From contig NZ_KV789166.1 of assembly GCF_001807485.1 (NCBI RefSeq), forward strand, positions 99,982 through 163,981: DNA of 64,000 nucleotides. The letters run 5' to 3'. Origin of the DNA: Corynebacterium sp. HMSC08A12 (GTDB taxonomy: Bacteria > Actinomycetota > Actinomycetes > Mycobacteriales > Mycobacteriaceae). The notes beneath the pieces are model-generated. The model worked only from the letters and a program-made list of their open reading frames with translations, was not told the DNA's origin and made no database searches. A program made the position numbers and the translations under genes. Below are positions 1 to 8,139 of the stretch, piece after piece (the first letter of the stretch is position 1; every line of letters begins with the position of its first letter).

Positions 1-108
1 ACCGCTAGGTAGAAAGTTACCCTACCGTTTGGTAGCTAACAACCATGGAATTACAAAAACACCCCCGCTTGCCACCCCCGACAAAGGGTATGAACTGGGG
101 ATTTAGGG

Positions 109-136
109 TTGAAAAATACTGGTAGTCAAGTACCAT
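109..136 (+). promoter_or_regulatory. Promoter of the integrase cassette, leaderless
   Basis: A TTGAAA box at 109-114, a 16-base spacer and a TACCAT box at 131-136 form a good sigma-A-type promoter. The start point would fall at about 143-144, exactly on the ATG of the first gene, so the mRNA is probably leaderless. Seen in sequence; activity is inferred. Confidence 0.6.
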
Positions 137-143
137 ACAAAGC

Positions 144-581
144 ATGACAGACCACAAAGAATGGATCGAAGCTCGCACCGGAAAAACAATCCACGCGATA
201 GCTCTAGACCTAGGAGAAGATCCATCGAACTTCTCCAAGAAGGTGAAACGTGGCCTAACCACTGACCACATCATCGAAATCTCCCGCCACTATGAAATCC
301 CTGTCATATCAGCACTAAGAGAAACCGGAGTGATCAAGCCGGAAGATGAAACCGAGCCAGAAGACACAGACCGAATTGTCAGCACAATTCACTACCTAGC
401 CGACAAGCTGGCCGTAAAAGCGAAGCAGAACAAGCAAGAATCGAACACTACGACCGACAATGTCCACCACCTCCCCTACACTCAAGCCACCACAGACCAC
501 GGCATTGACTACGACGAGCTAGGCGCAGTCGCATACCCCCACGACGAGATAGGAGGCACCCCAGATGACCTCGATCCATGA
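144..581 (+). CDS. HTH repressor-like protein of an integrative element
   Basis: This is a 145-residue protein. An N-terminal segment (about residues 10-60) resembles a small helix-turn-helix DNA-binding domain, including a DPSNFSKKVKRG stretch typical of the recognition-helix region of Cro/CI-like proteins. The C-terminal half is acidic and looks disordered. It heads an operon in which the next gene, an ImmA-type protease, overlaps it by 17 bases. In mobile elements such pairs are a repressor and the protease that inactivates it, so a phage or element repressor is the likely role. The specific family could not be named. The start is set by the leaderless promoter directly upstream. Confidence 0.6.
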   Translation: MTDHKEWIEARTGKTIHAIALDLGEDPSNFSKKVKRGLTTDHIIEISRHYEIPVISALRETGVIKPEDETEPEDTDRIVSTIHYLADKLAVKAKQNKQESNTTTDNVHHLPYTQATTDHGIDYDELGAVAYPHDEIGGTPDDLDP

Positions 582-966
582 CCTACACCAAAAAGCACAC
601 GACATGGGTATAACGCTCACCCACCACGACCACGGAATCCCCGGCATATACCTAGACCAATACAAAACCATCAGTACTCGCCGAGGAATGGCCGTATGGG
701 ACTACAAGAGCGTTCTGGCGCACGAACTAGGCCACGCCCACTACAGAGACAGGAGGAACGGACACAAACATTTCGACGAGAAACAAGAGCGCAGGGCAGA
801 CGAGTACGCAGCAAACCTACTCATAGACCCCCAACAACTACTACACCTAGCGCCCTGGCACGGACACGACTACCGGAGTCTCGCAGCAGACCTCGAAGTC
901 ACCCCGCACCTACTGAAAACCTACCTACAACTACACCCCAAAATCCTGAAAGGACTAGCAGCATGA
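565..966 (+). CDS. ImmA/IrrE family metallopeptidase
   Basis: The 133-residue protein carries the zinc-protease motif HELGH (residues 53-57) and a downstream ERRADEYAANLL segment whose Glu is the usual third ligand in ImmA/IrrE proteins. Family members cleave a partner repressor, for example ImmR in the Bacillus element ICEBs1, to induce excision. Here the presumed partner is the upstream HTH protein, whose end overlaps this start. A perfect AGGAGG at 551-556 lies about 8 bases before the ATG. Its TGA shares bases with the ATG of the next gene, so translation is coupled. The family call is solid; the target is inferred from context. Confidence 0.85.
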   Translation: MTSIHDLHQKAHDMGITLTHHDHGIPGIYLDQYKTISTRRGMAVWDYKSVLAHELGHAHYRDRRNGHKHFDEKQERRADEYAANLLIDPQQLLHLAPWHGHDYRSLAADLEVTPHLLKTYLQLHPKILKGLAA

Positions 967-1283
967 ACCGCAAACTAGCAGCAATCATCCCCCTTACCCT
1001 CGTTCTCGTAGCCTGTGGCAGCTCCACAGAAACGAACGAGGAGAAAATCAACGGTATGGACGGCCACATGGCAGCAATGCTATGCCAAAAGCAAGTAGCT
1101 AAACGCGCCGGAATCACCCGCGACGATATGGCCGATGTCGACCTAAGTGCAGCTCGTCAGATTCGAGTGGGCGACGATGTTCACTGGCACTACTCCGCGA
1201 AAGACCAAAAGATCCCAGGCGGCCAGTACTCCTGCAACATTTTCCCAGAGAGTGCTGATAAAGCGAAGGTTGAAGTGAACTAG
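963..1283 (+). CDS. Small lipoprotein inside the lysogeny-like module
   Basis: This 106-residue protein starts with a lipoprotein signal (MNRKLAAIIPLTLVLVAC), with VAC as the lipobox and the acylated Cys at residue 18. The mature part is short, has two further cysteines and no family I recognise. Its ATG overlaps the protease stop (ATGA) and its stop abuts the integrase GTG, so it is an integral member of the operon rather than chance cargo. Lipoproteins encoded between repressor and integrase genes in some prophages (Ltp of Streptococcus phage TP-J34) block superinfection; a similar role here is only a hypothesis. Confidence 0.7.
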   Translation: MNRKLAAIIPLTLVLVACGSSTETNEEKINGMDGHMAAMLCQKQVAKRAGITRDDMADVDLSAARQIRVGDDVHWHYSAKDQKIPGGQYSCNIFPESADKAKVEVN

Positions 1284-2429
1284 GTGGCGATACAGAAGCG
1301 CGTCAGTCGTACGGGTAAAACCAGGTGGGTGGCCAGATATCGCGACCCAGCGGGGAAGGAACGGTCAAAAACCTTCGATACTCAGAAAGCCGCGAAAATC
1401 TGGCTGTCAGAAAAACAGCGGGATATGGCGCGTGGACAATGGATCGACCCCACCGAAGGGACAGTCACGCTGGGCGCACTATTCGGCGAGTGGCAGGAGG
1501 CTGCAACACGTACAGACACGGCAAACGTCCGTGCATACACGAAAAGCAACCTCGGCGTACTGGCCGATATGCCGATCCAGACTATCCGTAGATCACATAT
1601 ACAAACATGGGTTAATGGCCTGGCCGACGGTACGGGTAGCGTGAGTGGGAAACCACTGTCCCCTATCACTGTGCGCACATGCCTTAAGCATGTCTCCACG
1701 GTACTCTCACAGGCTGTTTTCGACAGGCTAATATCCGTCAGTCCCGCGCAGCGTATCCATACGGAGCCGGTTTCGGGAGCTGTGGAAGCAGACAAGATCC
1801 CCACCCCTAGCGACGTGGAAGCAATCATAGAGTCAGCCAAAGGGTTGCGTCGAAAGAATGCGGACGTTCTTGTCATGCTGCTCGCAGCAACGGGGATGAG
1901 GTCTAGTGAGGCGTGCGGACTAACTAAGGGCGATGTGGATTTTCTACGCAGGAGGATACGGATACGTAGACAGCGGTCACAAGACGGCACCGTAGCCCCG
2001 TTGAAAACGTTGTCGGCAAGGCGTGACGTGTATCTACCGGAGCCTCTAGCGCTTCGTCTCTCGCCATTATGTGATGGCGATCCTAACGACCCTATTTTTA
2101 CGAACGGCGACGGCGCCCCGTGGACACGACGGAGCGTTTCATCGATCTTCCATTCCATCCGCAGGCGTACAGGAATGCTGTACACGGCACACTCTATGAG
2201 GCATTTCTATGCTAGTGGTCTGATTGCGCACGGGGTGGATGTTCGTAGTGTGCAGGCTGCGTTGGGGCACGCTTCGGCGACCGTCACTCTGAGCACGTAT
2301 GCGCACCTGTGGCCAGATTCCGAGTCGAGGACTGCTAGTGCGGGAGATTCTCTAATGCGGGATATTTGCGGGATAGAGGGTAAGGATGGAGGCAACGGGG
2401 CAGTGAACGAGCAGGTCAGAGGGGGTTAG
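1284..2429 (+). CDS. Tyrosine site-specific integrase
   Basis: The 381-residue protein has the phage-integrase layout: an N-terminal arm-binding region, a SAM-like core-binding domain (about 60-160) and a catalytic domain (about 170-350). The catalytic residues are visible as R206 (in GMRSSEACG), K241, H303 and R306 (HSMRH), H329 (LGHAS) and the nucleophile Y339. It would recombine the element's attachment site with the chromosome. The GTG start follows the lipoprotein stop with no gap. A strong hairpin lies 38 bases beyond the stop, and the element end probably lies between here and the next chromosomal gene, but no attachment site can be proved without the other end. Confidence 0.92.
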   Translation: MAIQKRVSRTGKTRWVARYRDPAGKERSKTFDTQKAAKIWLSEKQRDMARGQWIDPTEGTVTLGALFGEWQEAATRTDTANVRAYTKSNLGVLADMPIQTIRRSHIQTWVNGLADGTGSVSGKPLSPITVRTCLKHVSTVLSQAVFDRLISVSPAQRIHTEPVSGAVEADKIPTPSDVEAIIESAKGLRRKNADVLVMLLAATGMRSSEACGLTKGDVDFLRRRIRIRRQRSQDGTVAPLKTLSARRDVYLPEPLALRLSPLCDGDPNDPIFTNGDGAPWTRRSVSSIFHSIRRRTGMLYTAHSMRHFYASGLIAHGVDVRSVQAALGHASATVTLSTYAHLWPDSESRTASAGDSLMRDICGIEGKDGGNGAVNEQVRGG

Positions 2430-2466
2430 GGTGCTGGATTATCCGGTTTCCTCTTGAAACGTCAGC

Positions 2467-2505
2467 AAGAAACCCCCAGGTTTTAAGTCCGCCTGGGGGT
2501 TTCTT
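2467..2505. terminator. Strong hairpin after the integrase
   Basis: A perfect 14-base stem (2467-2480 with 2492-2505) around an 11-base loop, rich in a C5/G5 core, with T-rich sequence after it on the plus strand. It can end the integrase operon and, read the other way, the Gly-Tyr-Gln protein gene. A role in the attachment site is possible but unproved. Confidence 0.75.
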
Positions 2506-2584
2506 GTGTTTGTTTGAGGCTGGAGCCCTGGGTTCTAGGCTCCGCGTTCTAGACACCGCGGTCTAGGCTCCGCCCGCGGCCTGG

Positions 2585-3412
2585 CTAGTTGTAGCTGGGC
2601 CTACCGGTAGGCACGACGGGGCTCTCGGTCATGCTGCTCAGCATCTCTTCCAAATCTTCCAGGCTGTCGTCGAGCTGATCCTGGTAATCAGACATGTCCG
2701 GGAAGTCCGAGGGCAACGTGATACCAGAGGGGGTGGGGATCGAGGTCATTGGGTTGTCCTCGTTCTGGTTCCCCGAAGTCTCTTCGTTGTTCTCCCCCGT
2801 CGTATCCGTGGTCTCGGATGTCGAGGAGGTGGGCTTTTCGTCGCCTTCGTCGTCGCTGGAGACCAGGTTGTAAATCAGCACACCGCCAACTACCAGTGCG
2901 ATAAGCACCAGCAGGCCGACGACGATCTTGGCCACGTTGCCGTTGCCGCCCTGCCCGTTGGAGCCGGACTGGCCGTAACCCTGACCATATCCCTGGCCGG
3001 GCTGGCCATACCCTTGCTGACCGTAACCCTGCTGACCATAACCGGCCTGGCCATAGCCCTGTTGGCCGTATCCCTGCTGCCCATAACCCTGTTGGCCGTA
3101 GGCAGCTTGGCCGTATCCCTGCTGACCAGGCTGACCGTAGCCCTGCTGGCCAGCCTGGCCATAGCCACCCTGAGGGTTAAAACCGGGCGCACCGTACCCC
3201 TGACCGCCCGTGTTCTGGTAGCCCTGCGAGTTTCCAGTACCGGAGGCTCCGAATACCTGCGTGCTCTGATCATCCTGGCGGCGGTACTGCGGGGGCTCCG
3301 CACTCGCCCCTTCCGACTTGGCTTGCCCCAAGTATTCGGTCGGGTTGTCGGCGTTCTGCCCGTCCGCGCCGTTGCCTCCGCTGTTGAAAGGGTTTTTGTC
3401 CTGTGGTGCCAT
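2585..3412 (-). CDS. Membrane protein with GYGQ-repeat N-terminus
   Basis: The 275-residue protein has a long polar N-terminus with near-tandem GYGQ/GYGQQ units (about residues 82-148), one membrane segment (about 162-183, [22 protein letters not shown]), then an acidic Ser/Thr/Glu-rich tail. The order suggests a cytoplasmic low-complexity domain and an outside tail. Similar Gly/Tyr/Gln-rich single-pass proteins are frequent in corynebacteria and mycobacteria, but their function is not settled and I name none. It is transcribed alone toward the integrase hairpin. Confidence 0.75.
   Translation of the reverse strand: MAPQDKNPFNSGGNGADGQNADNPTEYLGQAKSEGASAEPPQYRRQDDQSTQVFGASGTGNSQGYQNTGGQGYGAPGFNPQGGYGQAGQQGYGQPGQQGYGQAAYGQQGYGQQGYGQQGYGQAGYGQQGYGQQGYGQPGQGYGQGYGQSGSNGQGGNGNVAKIVVGLLVLIALVVGGVLIYNLVSSDDEGDEKPTSSTSETTDTTGENNEETSGNQNEDNPMTSIPTPSGITLPSDFPDMSDYQDQLDDSLEDLEEMLSSMTESPVVPTGRPSYN
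2969..3169 (-). repeat. Imperfect repeats encoding GYGQ units
   Basis: Short tandem units, mostly 12-15 bases, encode GYGQ and GYGQQ about fourteen times. They are imperfect at DNA level through synonymous changes, so copy number could still vary between strains. Confidence 0.8.
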
Positions 3413-3499
3413 TACCTAAAAACTTTCCGTGCCAGGAGCCGAGCTCAATCCTTCATGTGCCTTAGTTGCTTATGTGTCGCTGCACTTCGAGGCTTAAGA

Positions 3500-4465
3500 C
3501 TATCGCAGGTATCCTGCTGCCGCTCGAGTATCTGCGTTCTGCACCGCACGGCCGCCCCAGGAGAAGGAGGCCACGGTGTATCCGTTGCCGAAGGAGGCCG
3601 AGGCCAAAGTCTGGCGACCGTAATCGGACCAGCCCCACTTCGTGCCGTTGACACCCGGCAGGTGCACCGTTCCCCAGTTCTGGCGGGTGCCGTCAGCCGC
3701 CACGGGGCTGGCGGTGCGCATCCAGTGCAGAACCAGGGAGCGCGGGTGGCGGATACGCAGCTTGTGCAGGAATAGAGCGGTATCCGTCGCGGATGTATAG
3801 GAGTTACCCCAGTGGGCGGCTGCACGGGTGTTGCGCAGGCCATACTCCCGGGCGATGGTGCTGATAGATCGCGGGTACTTGCGGTAGATCTTGGAGGCGG
3901 CACCGTCGTCGGAGAAGCGGATCATGCGCTCTGCCAGGTAACGATCGGAGTTACTGCGATCGCCGTAGCGCAGCACGTAGTCCGCCATGTACAGCTTCAC
4001 GATGGAAAGCCCCGGGCGAGACTCATCCGCGTTCGGGGTCTTGGCAATGCCGTTATTGGTCACCACTGCCATGGAGGTGCGCGCAGGCACGTTGTGGATC
4101 GTGCGCACCTTGTAGCCGTTGTTCGGTGCGGGCCGGTGCGGTGCCGGGCGCTGCGGGGCGGAGGAACCCGGGATCTGGTTGGCGGACATTCCCAGCTGGT
4201 TCAGCGCATCCTCCACAGCCTGCGGAACCGGAGGCAACGGTGGGAACTGCGGGAGCTGCGGCGGCGGGGGCAGCTGAACCTGCGGCATGGGCGGAAGCTG
4301 CGAGCCGGCGGGCGGACCGGCAGGCGCGGCATTCGCCGGGACGGCGAACCCTGCCACACCAATGGAGGCGGTTAGAGCCGCGGTGGCGATCCCCTTTGCG
4401 GCAGAACGTGAGCTCTTTGCCGCATGCCGCGGACGGTAGGTGTACTGGGAAAAGTCGAACGTCAT
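3500..4465 (-). CDS. Secreted SxxK (beta-lactamase/PBP-like) protein
   Basis: The 321-residue protein has a twin-basic N-terminus and a secretion signal ending near ANA (residue 47), a proline-rich linker (about 48-115), and a domain with the three spaced motifs of the penicillin-recognising fold: SIVK (154-157, SxxK), SDD (185-187, in place of SxN) and KWG (276-278, in place of KTG). This suggests a serine-hydrolase-like domain at the cell surface, possibly without normal beta-lactamase activity because motifs two and three deviate. Substrate unknown. The fold assignment rests on motif order only. Confidence 0.6.
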   Translation of the reverse strand: MTFDFSQYTYRPRHAAKSSRSAAKGIATAALTASIGVAGFAVPANAAPAGPPAGSQLPPMPQVQLPPPPQLPQFPPLPPVPQAVEDALNQLGMSANQIPGSSAPQRPAPHRPAPNNGYKVRTIHNVPARTSMAVVTNNGIAKTPNADESRPGLSIVKLYMADYVLRYGDRSNSDRYLAERMIRFSDDGAASKIYRKYPRSISTIAREYGLRNTRAAAHWGNSYTSATDTALFLHKLRIRHPRSLVLHWMRTASPVAADGTRQNWGTVHLPGVNGTKWGWSDYGRQTLASASFGNGYTVASFSWGGRAVQNADTRAAAGYLR

Positions 4466-4604
4466 AACCTCAAGTCCCGTTTATTCATGTTGTTGCGCGC
4501 CGAGAAGTTGGCGTCACCTAGAAAAAGGGCCAACAAAGTGCCCCGAGCGATAAACGCACAGCATAAATATACATAAATAGATGCTTATGCACCTGCTTTG
4601 AGCG

Positions 4605-5270
4605 CTAGGCGTCGCGGTAAAGAAGCTCCATAACCTCTTCATAAGGGGCGGGGTGCAGACCCCACGCATCCACTCCAACGTCGACCTGACCCGGGCCGGT
4701 GATGGGTGCGGCGGAGTGCAGGTGGCCGTGAATGACGTATGGCACGTCCAGGCGCAGAGAGTCGTAGCGGGACTCCATGCCCTCGTGATCCTGACCAGGG
4801 CGCGGGAAGTGGCACAGCCAGGCAACCTCGGTATCGGCCTTCCTAGCTAGATCCTCGTTATCGGCCACTCCGTCGCCGTCCGGATCCCACGGGACCACAC
4901 ACTGGTAGGGCTGCACGGAATCGAAAACCTCCAGGAAGCGGCGCTGCCGCTCGGCGCTGTTGGCGTGCAGCGGATGGCAGGAGTCGTGGTTGCCGGCGAT
5001 CAGGTGAACGGTGACGTCCAGGCCAGAAAAGGCCTCGGCCAGCAGGTCCAGCGCTCGTTCTTCCTGCGGACCCCACCCAGAGGAAATATCGCCGAGAACC
5101 CACAGCGTGTCACCCGGAGCCAGGGCGCTGGTGAGGTTGCTCAGAATCGTTGCGTCGTGCCGCTCGACGTCCGCATCGATCTCCCCGCTGGTGCCGTAGC
5201 CACGTAGTTCAGCGACGAAGGGGTGACCAAGATGCAGGTCGCTGGTGAACCAGGTGCGGGGTTGATTCAT
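4605..5270 (-). CDS. Calcineurin-like metallophosphoesterase
   Basis: The 221-residue protein carries all metallophosphoesterase blocks in order: DLHLGH (residues 11-16), GDISSG, GNHD and a C-terminal HGHLHS. These bind two metal ions that hydrolyse phosphomonoesters or diesters. It is a single-domain cytoplasmic protein and its substrate cannot be told from the sequence. The next gene to the right is divergent, so it is probably monocistronic. Confidence 0.85.
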   Translation of the reverse strand: MNQPRTWFTSDLHLGHPFVAELRGYGTSGEIDADVERHDATILSNLTSALAPGDTLWVLGDISSGWGPQEERALDLLAEAFSGLDVTVHLIAGNHDSCHPLHANSAERQRRFLEVFDSVQPYQCVVPWDPDGDGVADNEDLARKADTEVAWLCHFPRPGQDHEGMESRYDSLRLDVPYVIHGHLHSAAPITGPGQVDVGVDAWGLHPAPYEEVMELLYRDA

Positions 5271-5395
5271 TGGTCACTCCTTCTCTTAGGCACTCTTGGG
5301 CGCGGGGCTGTTAGAACCACTCTAACCAATCTCCCTACCCCCCCGTTCACGGCAGCCACTTCCGGCAAATTTCATATTTTGAGACTCTTATCTCA

Positions 5396-5401
5396 TATAC
5401 T
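5396..5401 (+). promoter_or_regulatory. -10 box for the BASS transporter gene
   Basis: TATACT lies 6 bases before the ATG at 5408, which places the start point on the start codon (leaderless). No convincing -35 box was found. Confidence 0.5.
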
Positions 5402-5407
5402 GGTCAC

Positions 5408-6409
5408 ATGACGACCGAAGAGAAGAAAACCGAAGCGCCCGAAACCGGCGCGGAAAACACCAAAGCCACCAATGCCACCAATGCCTCCGAGGAACGCTCC
5501 GCCACCATTGCCGTGTGGGCCTTCCCCGCATTCATCCTGATCGGCGCCTGCCTTGCACTGGCCAGCCCGGACACCTTCACTCCCCTGGCGGCGCACATCT
5601 CCACAATGATCGCCATCATCATGCTGTGCATGGGCCTCACGCTGACGCTGCCGGACTTCGCACTGGTCATCAAGCGCCCCATGCCGATCTTCATCGGCGT
5701 GCTGGCACAGTTCGTCATCATGCCGCTGGGTGCAGTGGCCGTTGCCAAGCTGCTGGGGCTGAACCCAATGCTGGCAATCGGTTTGCTCATGCTGGGCTCC
5801 GTTCCGGGCGGCACCACCTCTAACGTGGTGTCCTACCTAGCCAAGGGTGATGTCGCCCTGTCCGTGACCATGACCTCCGTCTCCACGGTCATCTCCCCGA
5901 TCGTCACCCCGGTGATCATGCTGCTGCTCGCGGGCGAGGAAACCCCGGTGGATGGCAAGTCCATGGCGTGGAGCCTGGTCCAGACCGTGCTGCTGCCCGT
6001 CATCGGCGGCCTGGTCATCCGTGTGATCTTCGACCGCATCGTCCAGTTCTTGCTGCCGGTCCTGCCGTGGCTGTCCATCATCGCCATCGGTGGCGTGGTC
6101 TTCCCCGCAGTGGCTAAATCTTCGGAGACCCTGATGAACGTCGGCGTAACCGTCCTGGTCGCCGTCATCATCCACAACACCATCGGCTACATCCTGGGCT
6201 ACTTCGCCGCCCGCGCTACCGGCGAATCCCCCGCCGTGTGCCGCACCACCGCCATCGAGGTCGCCACGCAGTCCGCTGGCCTGGCCTCGGGCATGTCGGG
6301 CAAGTACTGGGCTCCGGAGGCCGCCATCCCCGGTGCGGTCGCCGCCGTGTGGCACAACATCTCCGGCGCTCTGTTCGCTTTCCTCATGCGCCGCTTCGCC
6401 AAGAACTAG
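5408..6409 (+). CDS. Bile acid:sodium symporter (BASS) family permease
   Basis: The 333-residue protein is a multi-pass membrane protein with about nine to ten hydrophobic segments after a polar, Thr/Ala/Glu-rich N-terminus of about 35 residues. Motifs such as MLGSVPGGTTSNVVSYLAKGDVALS and a second ATQSAGLASGM half match the BASS/SBF fold, in which two crossover helices bind Na+. Family members move organic anions such as pantoate or keto-acids; the substrate here is unknown. The following oxidoreductase starts 12 bases after its stop, so the two are probably co-transcribed. Confidence 0.85.
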   Translation: MTTEEKKTEAPETGAENTKATNATNASEERSATIAVWAFPAFILIGACLALASPDTFTPLAAHISTMIAIIMLCMGLTLTLPDFALVIKRPMPIFIGVLAQFVIMPLGAVAVAKLLGLNPMLAIGLLMLGSVPGGTTSNVVSYLAKGDVALSVTMTSVSTVISPIVTPVIMLLLAGEETPVDGKSMAWSLVQTVLLPVIGGLVIRVIFDRIVQFLLPVLPWLSIIAIGGVVFPAVAKSSETLMNVGVTVLVAVIIHNTIGYILGYFAARATGESPAVCRTTAIEVATQSAGLASGMSGKYWAPEAAIPGAVAAVWHNISGALFAFLMRRFAKN

Positions 6410-6421
6410 CGGACCCCTACC

Positions 6422-7360
6422 ATGGGATTCATGCGTATCTTCGGCTTTGAATCCTTCGGCGGCCCCGAGGTCACCCGCTTCCTCGACGTCGCCGACCTCA
6501 CCTGGCAGCCCGGCAGCGTGCTGATCCGCCCCACGGCGATCAGCCTGAACCCCGGCGATATTAAAGTGCGGAACGGCCAGCGCCAGGGCTCCTTCCCGGT
6601 CTCTTTCCCCATGGCCATGGGCCGCGAGGCCGCTGGCATCGTCATCGAGGCCGACCCTTCCACCGGGTTTTCGCCAGGTGATCGCGTCTTTGGCTCGGCT
6701 TTCTCCAGCACTGGTGCTGCGAGTGATTCTTTTGTTCTTTTGGACGCCACCTCGACCGCAGCTATCCCCAGCGGTGTAGAGGCCACGGATGCGGCCTGCC
6801 TCCCCGCGGCTGCTGGGACCGCCTACGACGCTTTGGCAGAACTGCACGACCTGGAGACTTGGCCGGATGAGAGCGCCCGTCTGCTGGTAATCGGCGCGGG
6901 CGGTGGCGTGGGCACGCATGCCCTGCAGTTAGCGCGGCATTTCGACATTGAGGTCATCGGCATTGCCAGTGCTCGCAAGAAGGTACTGGTAGAGCGCCTG
7001 GGGGCGCGGTTTATGGACTCCGCGGAGCTAGGCAAGACCGGTTCCCACGTCACCGTTCCACCGGTGGACGGCATCCTGGATCTGGTCGGCGGCGAGGTCT
7101 TGGAGGGGCTGGCGCATCTTGCGCCGGAGGGCGCGATCCGCAGCGCCGCAGACAAGCAGCTGGCCGCCCGCCTGGGTGGCAGTGGCATCACTCGAATCCG
7201 CACCCAGGAGCGTTTCGCGGAGCTCGCCCGCTTGGTCGCGGAGGGCGCGATGCGCCCGGTGATCGGCAGGGAGCTTCCCTTCAGCGCAGCCGCCGACGGC
7301 TACGAGGAAGTCGAGTCGGGCCACGCGCTGGGAAAGGTTGTTCTCACTGTGAATGACTAG
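6422..7360 (+). CDS. MDR-superfamily NAD(P)H oxidoreductase
   Basis: The 312-residue protein is a zinc-free quinone-oxidoreductase-like MDR enzyme: a GroES-like N-terminal domain (LNPGDIKVRNG, MGREAAGIV) and a Rossmann domain with VIGAGGGVGTHALQLA (about residues 157-172). The Cys/His ligands of zinc alcohol dehydrogenases are absent. It likely reduces quinones or enones with NADPH. It follows the BASS gene at 12 bases, so it may act on the transported compound, which is an inference. The ATG at 6431 is an alternative start. Confidence 0.82.
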   Translation: MGFMRIFGFESFGGPEVTRFLDVADLTWQPGSVLIRPTAISLNPGDIKVRNGQRQGSFPVSFPMAMGREAAGIVIEADPSTGFSPGDRVFGSAFSSTGAASDSFVLLDATSTAAIPSGVEATDAACLPAAAGTAYDALAELHDLETWPDESARLLVIGAGGGVGTHALQLARHFDIEVIGIASARKKVLVERLGARFMDSAELGKTGSHVTVPPVDGILDLVGGEVLEGLAHLAPEGAIRSAADKQLAARLGGSGITRIRTQERFAELARLVAEGAMRPVIGRELPFSAAADGYEEVESGHALGKVVLTVND

Positions 7361-7417
7361 CGGAAGCGCTAGGCTTCTTCATTAATACGACTCTTTTCTT
7401 TACTTAAGGACGTTTTC

Positions 7418-8104
7418 ATGAAGCGCATGTCTGTCCTTGCCCTGCTCACCGTCGCCGCGATGGTTTTAAGCGCCTGCGGATCTGAAGGTTCCAACGATGC
7501 CGCCGACTCAGGCAGCGCCGCCAACGCCTCTGCACAGCAGAATTCGGCAGCTAAGGATGAAAACTCTAATAAGGACGACTCCAAGAAGGGTTCTGAGGCA
7601 GACGAAACCACACGCGCTAAGTCCACCAAGAAGTCCGGCCCCAACCCCACCCCACCGGCTTCAAACCACGGTTCCGGTCACAGCTCTGCCACAGAAAGCA
7701 ACAACCGCGCAGCTGAGCCGACGCGAGGCAAACGCAAACGTCCCTATTCCAACGGGGGAAGTGCTTACCCGCGAAATGACTGCGGGGTCACTGCAAATGG
7801 CGCTGAGATCAGCGTTCCTCTCCAAACATCATGCGAGTTCGCTGATGCGATTTACGCAGAGGCATTGAAACCCACCTACGCCTATAGGTCTAGCAACCCT
7901 AACGTGACGGCTCTACCCCGTGCGAGCATCACAGTCACCGACCCCGATTCCGGTGATACTCATGCGATGGACTGCCGCGTGGGCTCGGACGGCAGCACTC
8001 TAACTTGTCAGGTAGGCAAATCGAACGATTACGACTTTGGGGCAGACTTCGCCCTGAAGCAAAAGAAGTGGGTCGACTACCTCACAATCGCCACTCCCCA
8101 GTAG
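7418..8104 (+). CDS. Putative lipoprotein of unknown function
   Basis: The 228-residue protein has a lipoprotein signal with lipobox LSAC (Cys20), a long Ser/Asn/Lys-rich disordered linker (about 21-115) and a small C-terminal domain with paired cysteines (DCGV..TSCEF and DCRV..LTCQV) that resembles the small extracytoplasmic domains of actinobacterial lipoproteins. It would be anchored on the outer face of the membrane. An AAGGA ribosome site lies 7 bases before the ATG. No family name is claimed. Confidence 0.7.
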   Translation: MKRMSVLALLTVAAMVLSACGSEGSNDAADSGSAANASAQQNSAAKDENSNKDDSKKGSEADETTRAKSTKKSGPNPTPPASNHGSGHSSATESNNRAAEPTRGKRKRPYSNGGSAYPRNDCGVTANGAEISVPLQTSCEFADAIYAEALKPTYAYRSSNPNVTALPRASITVTDPDSGDTHAMDCRVGSDGSTLTCQVGKSNDYDFGADFALKQKKWVDYLTIATPQ

Positions 8105-8139
8105 GACTCCCCCTGCGCCCTTCACGGTTCAGGCGGCAG

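Noticed and set aside
2969..3169. Tandem repeats as a CRISPR array
   Set aside because: Units are short, in frame with a coding region and lack spacers.
7383..7393. TAATACGACTC resembles the start of the phage T7 promoter
   Set aside because: Only 11 bases match and the initiation part is absent; chance upstream of a lipoprotein gene.
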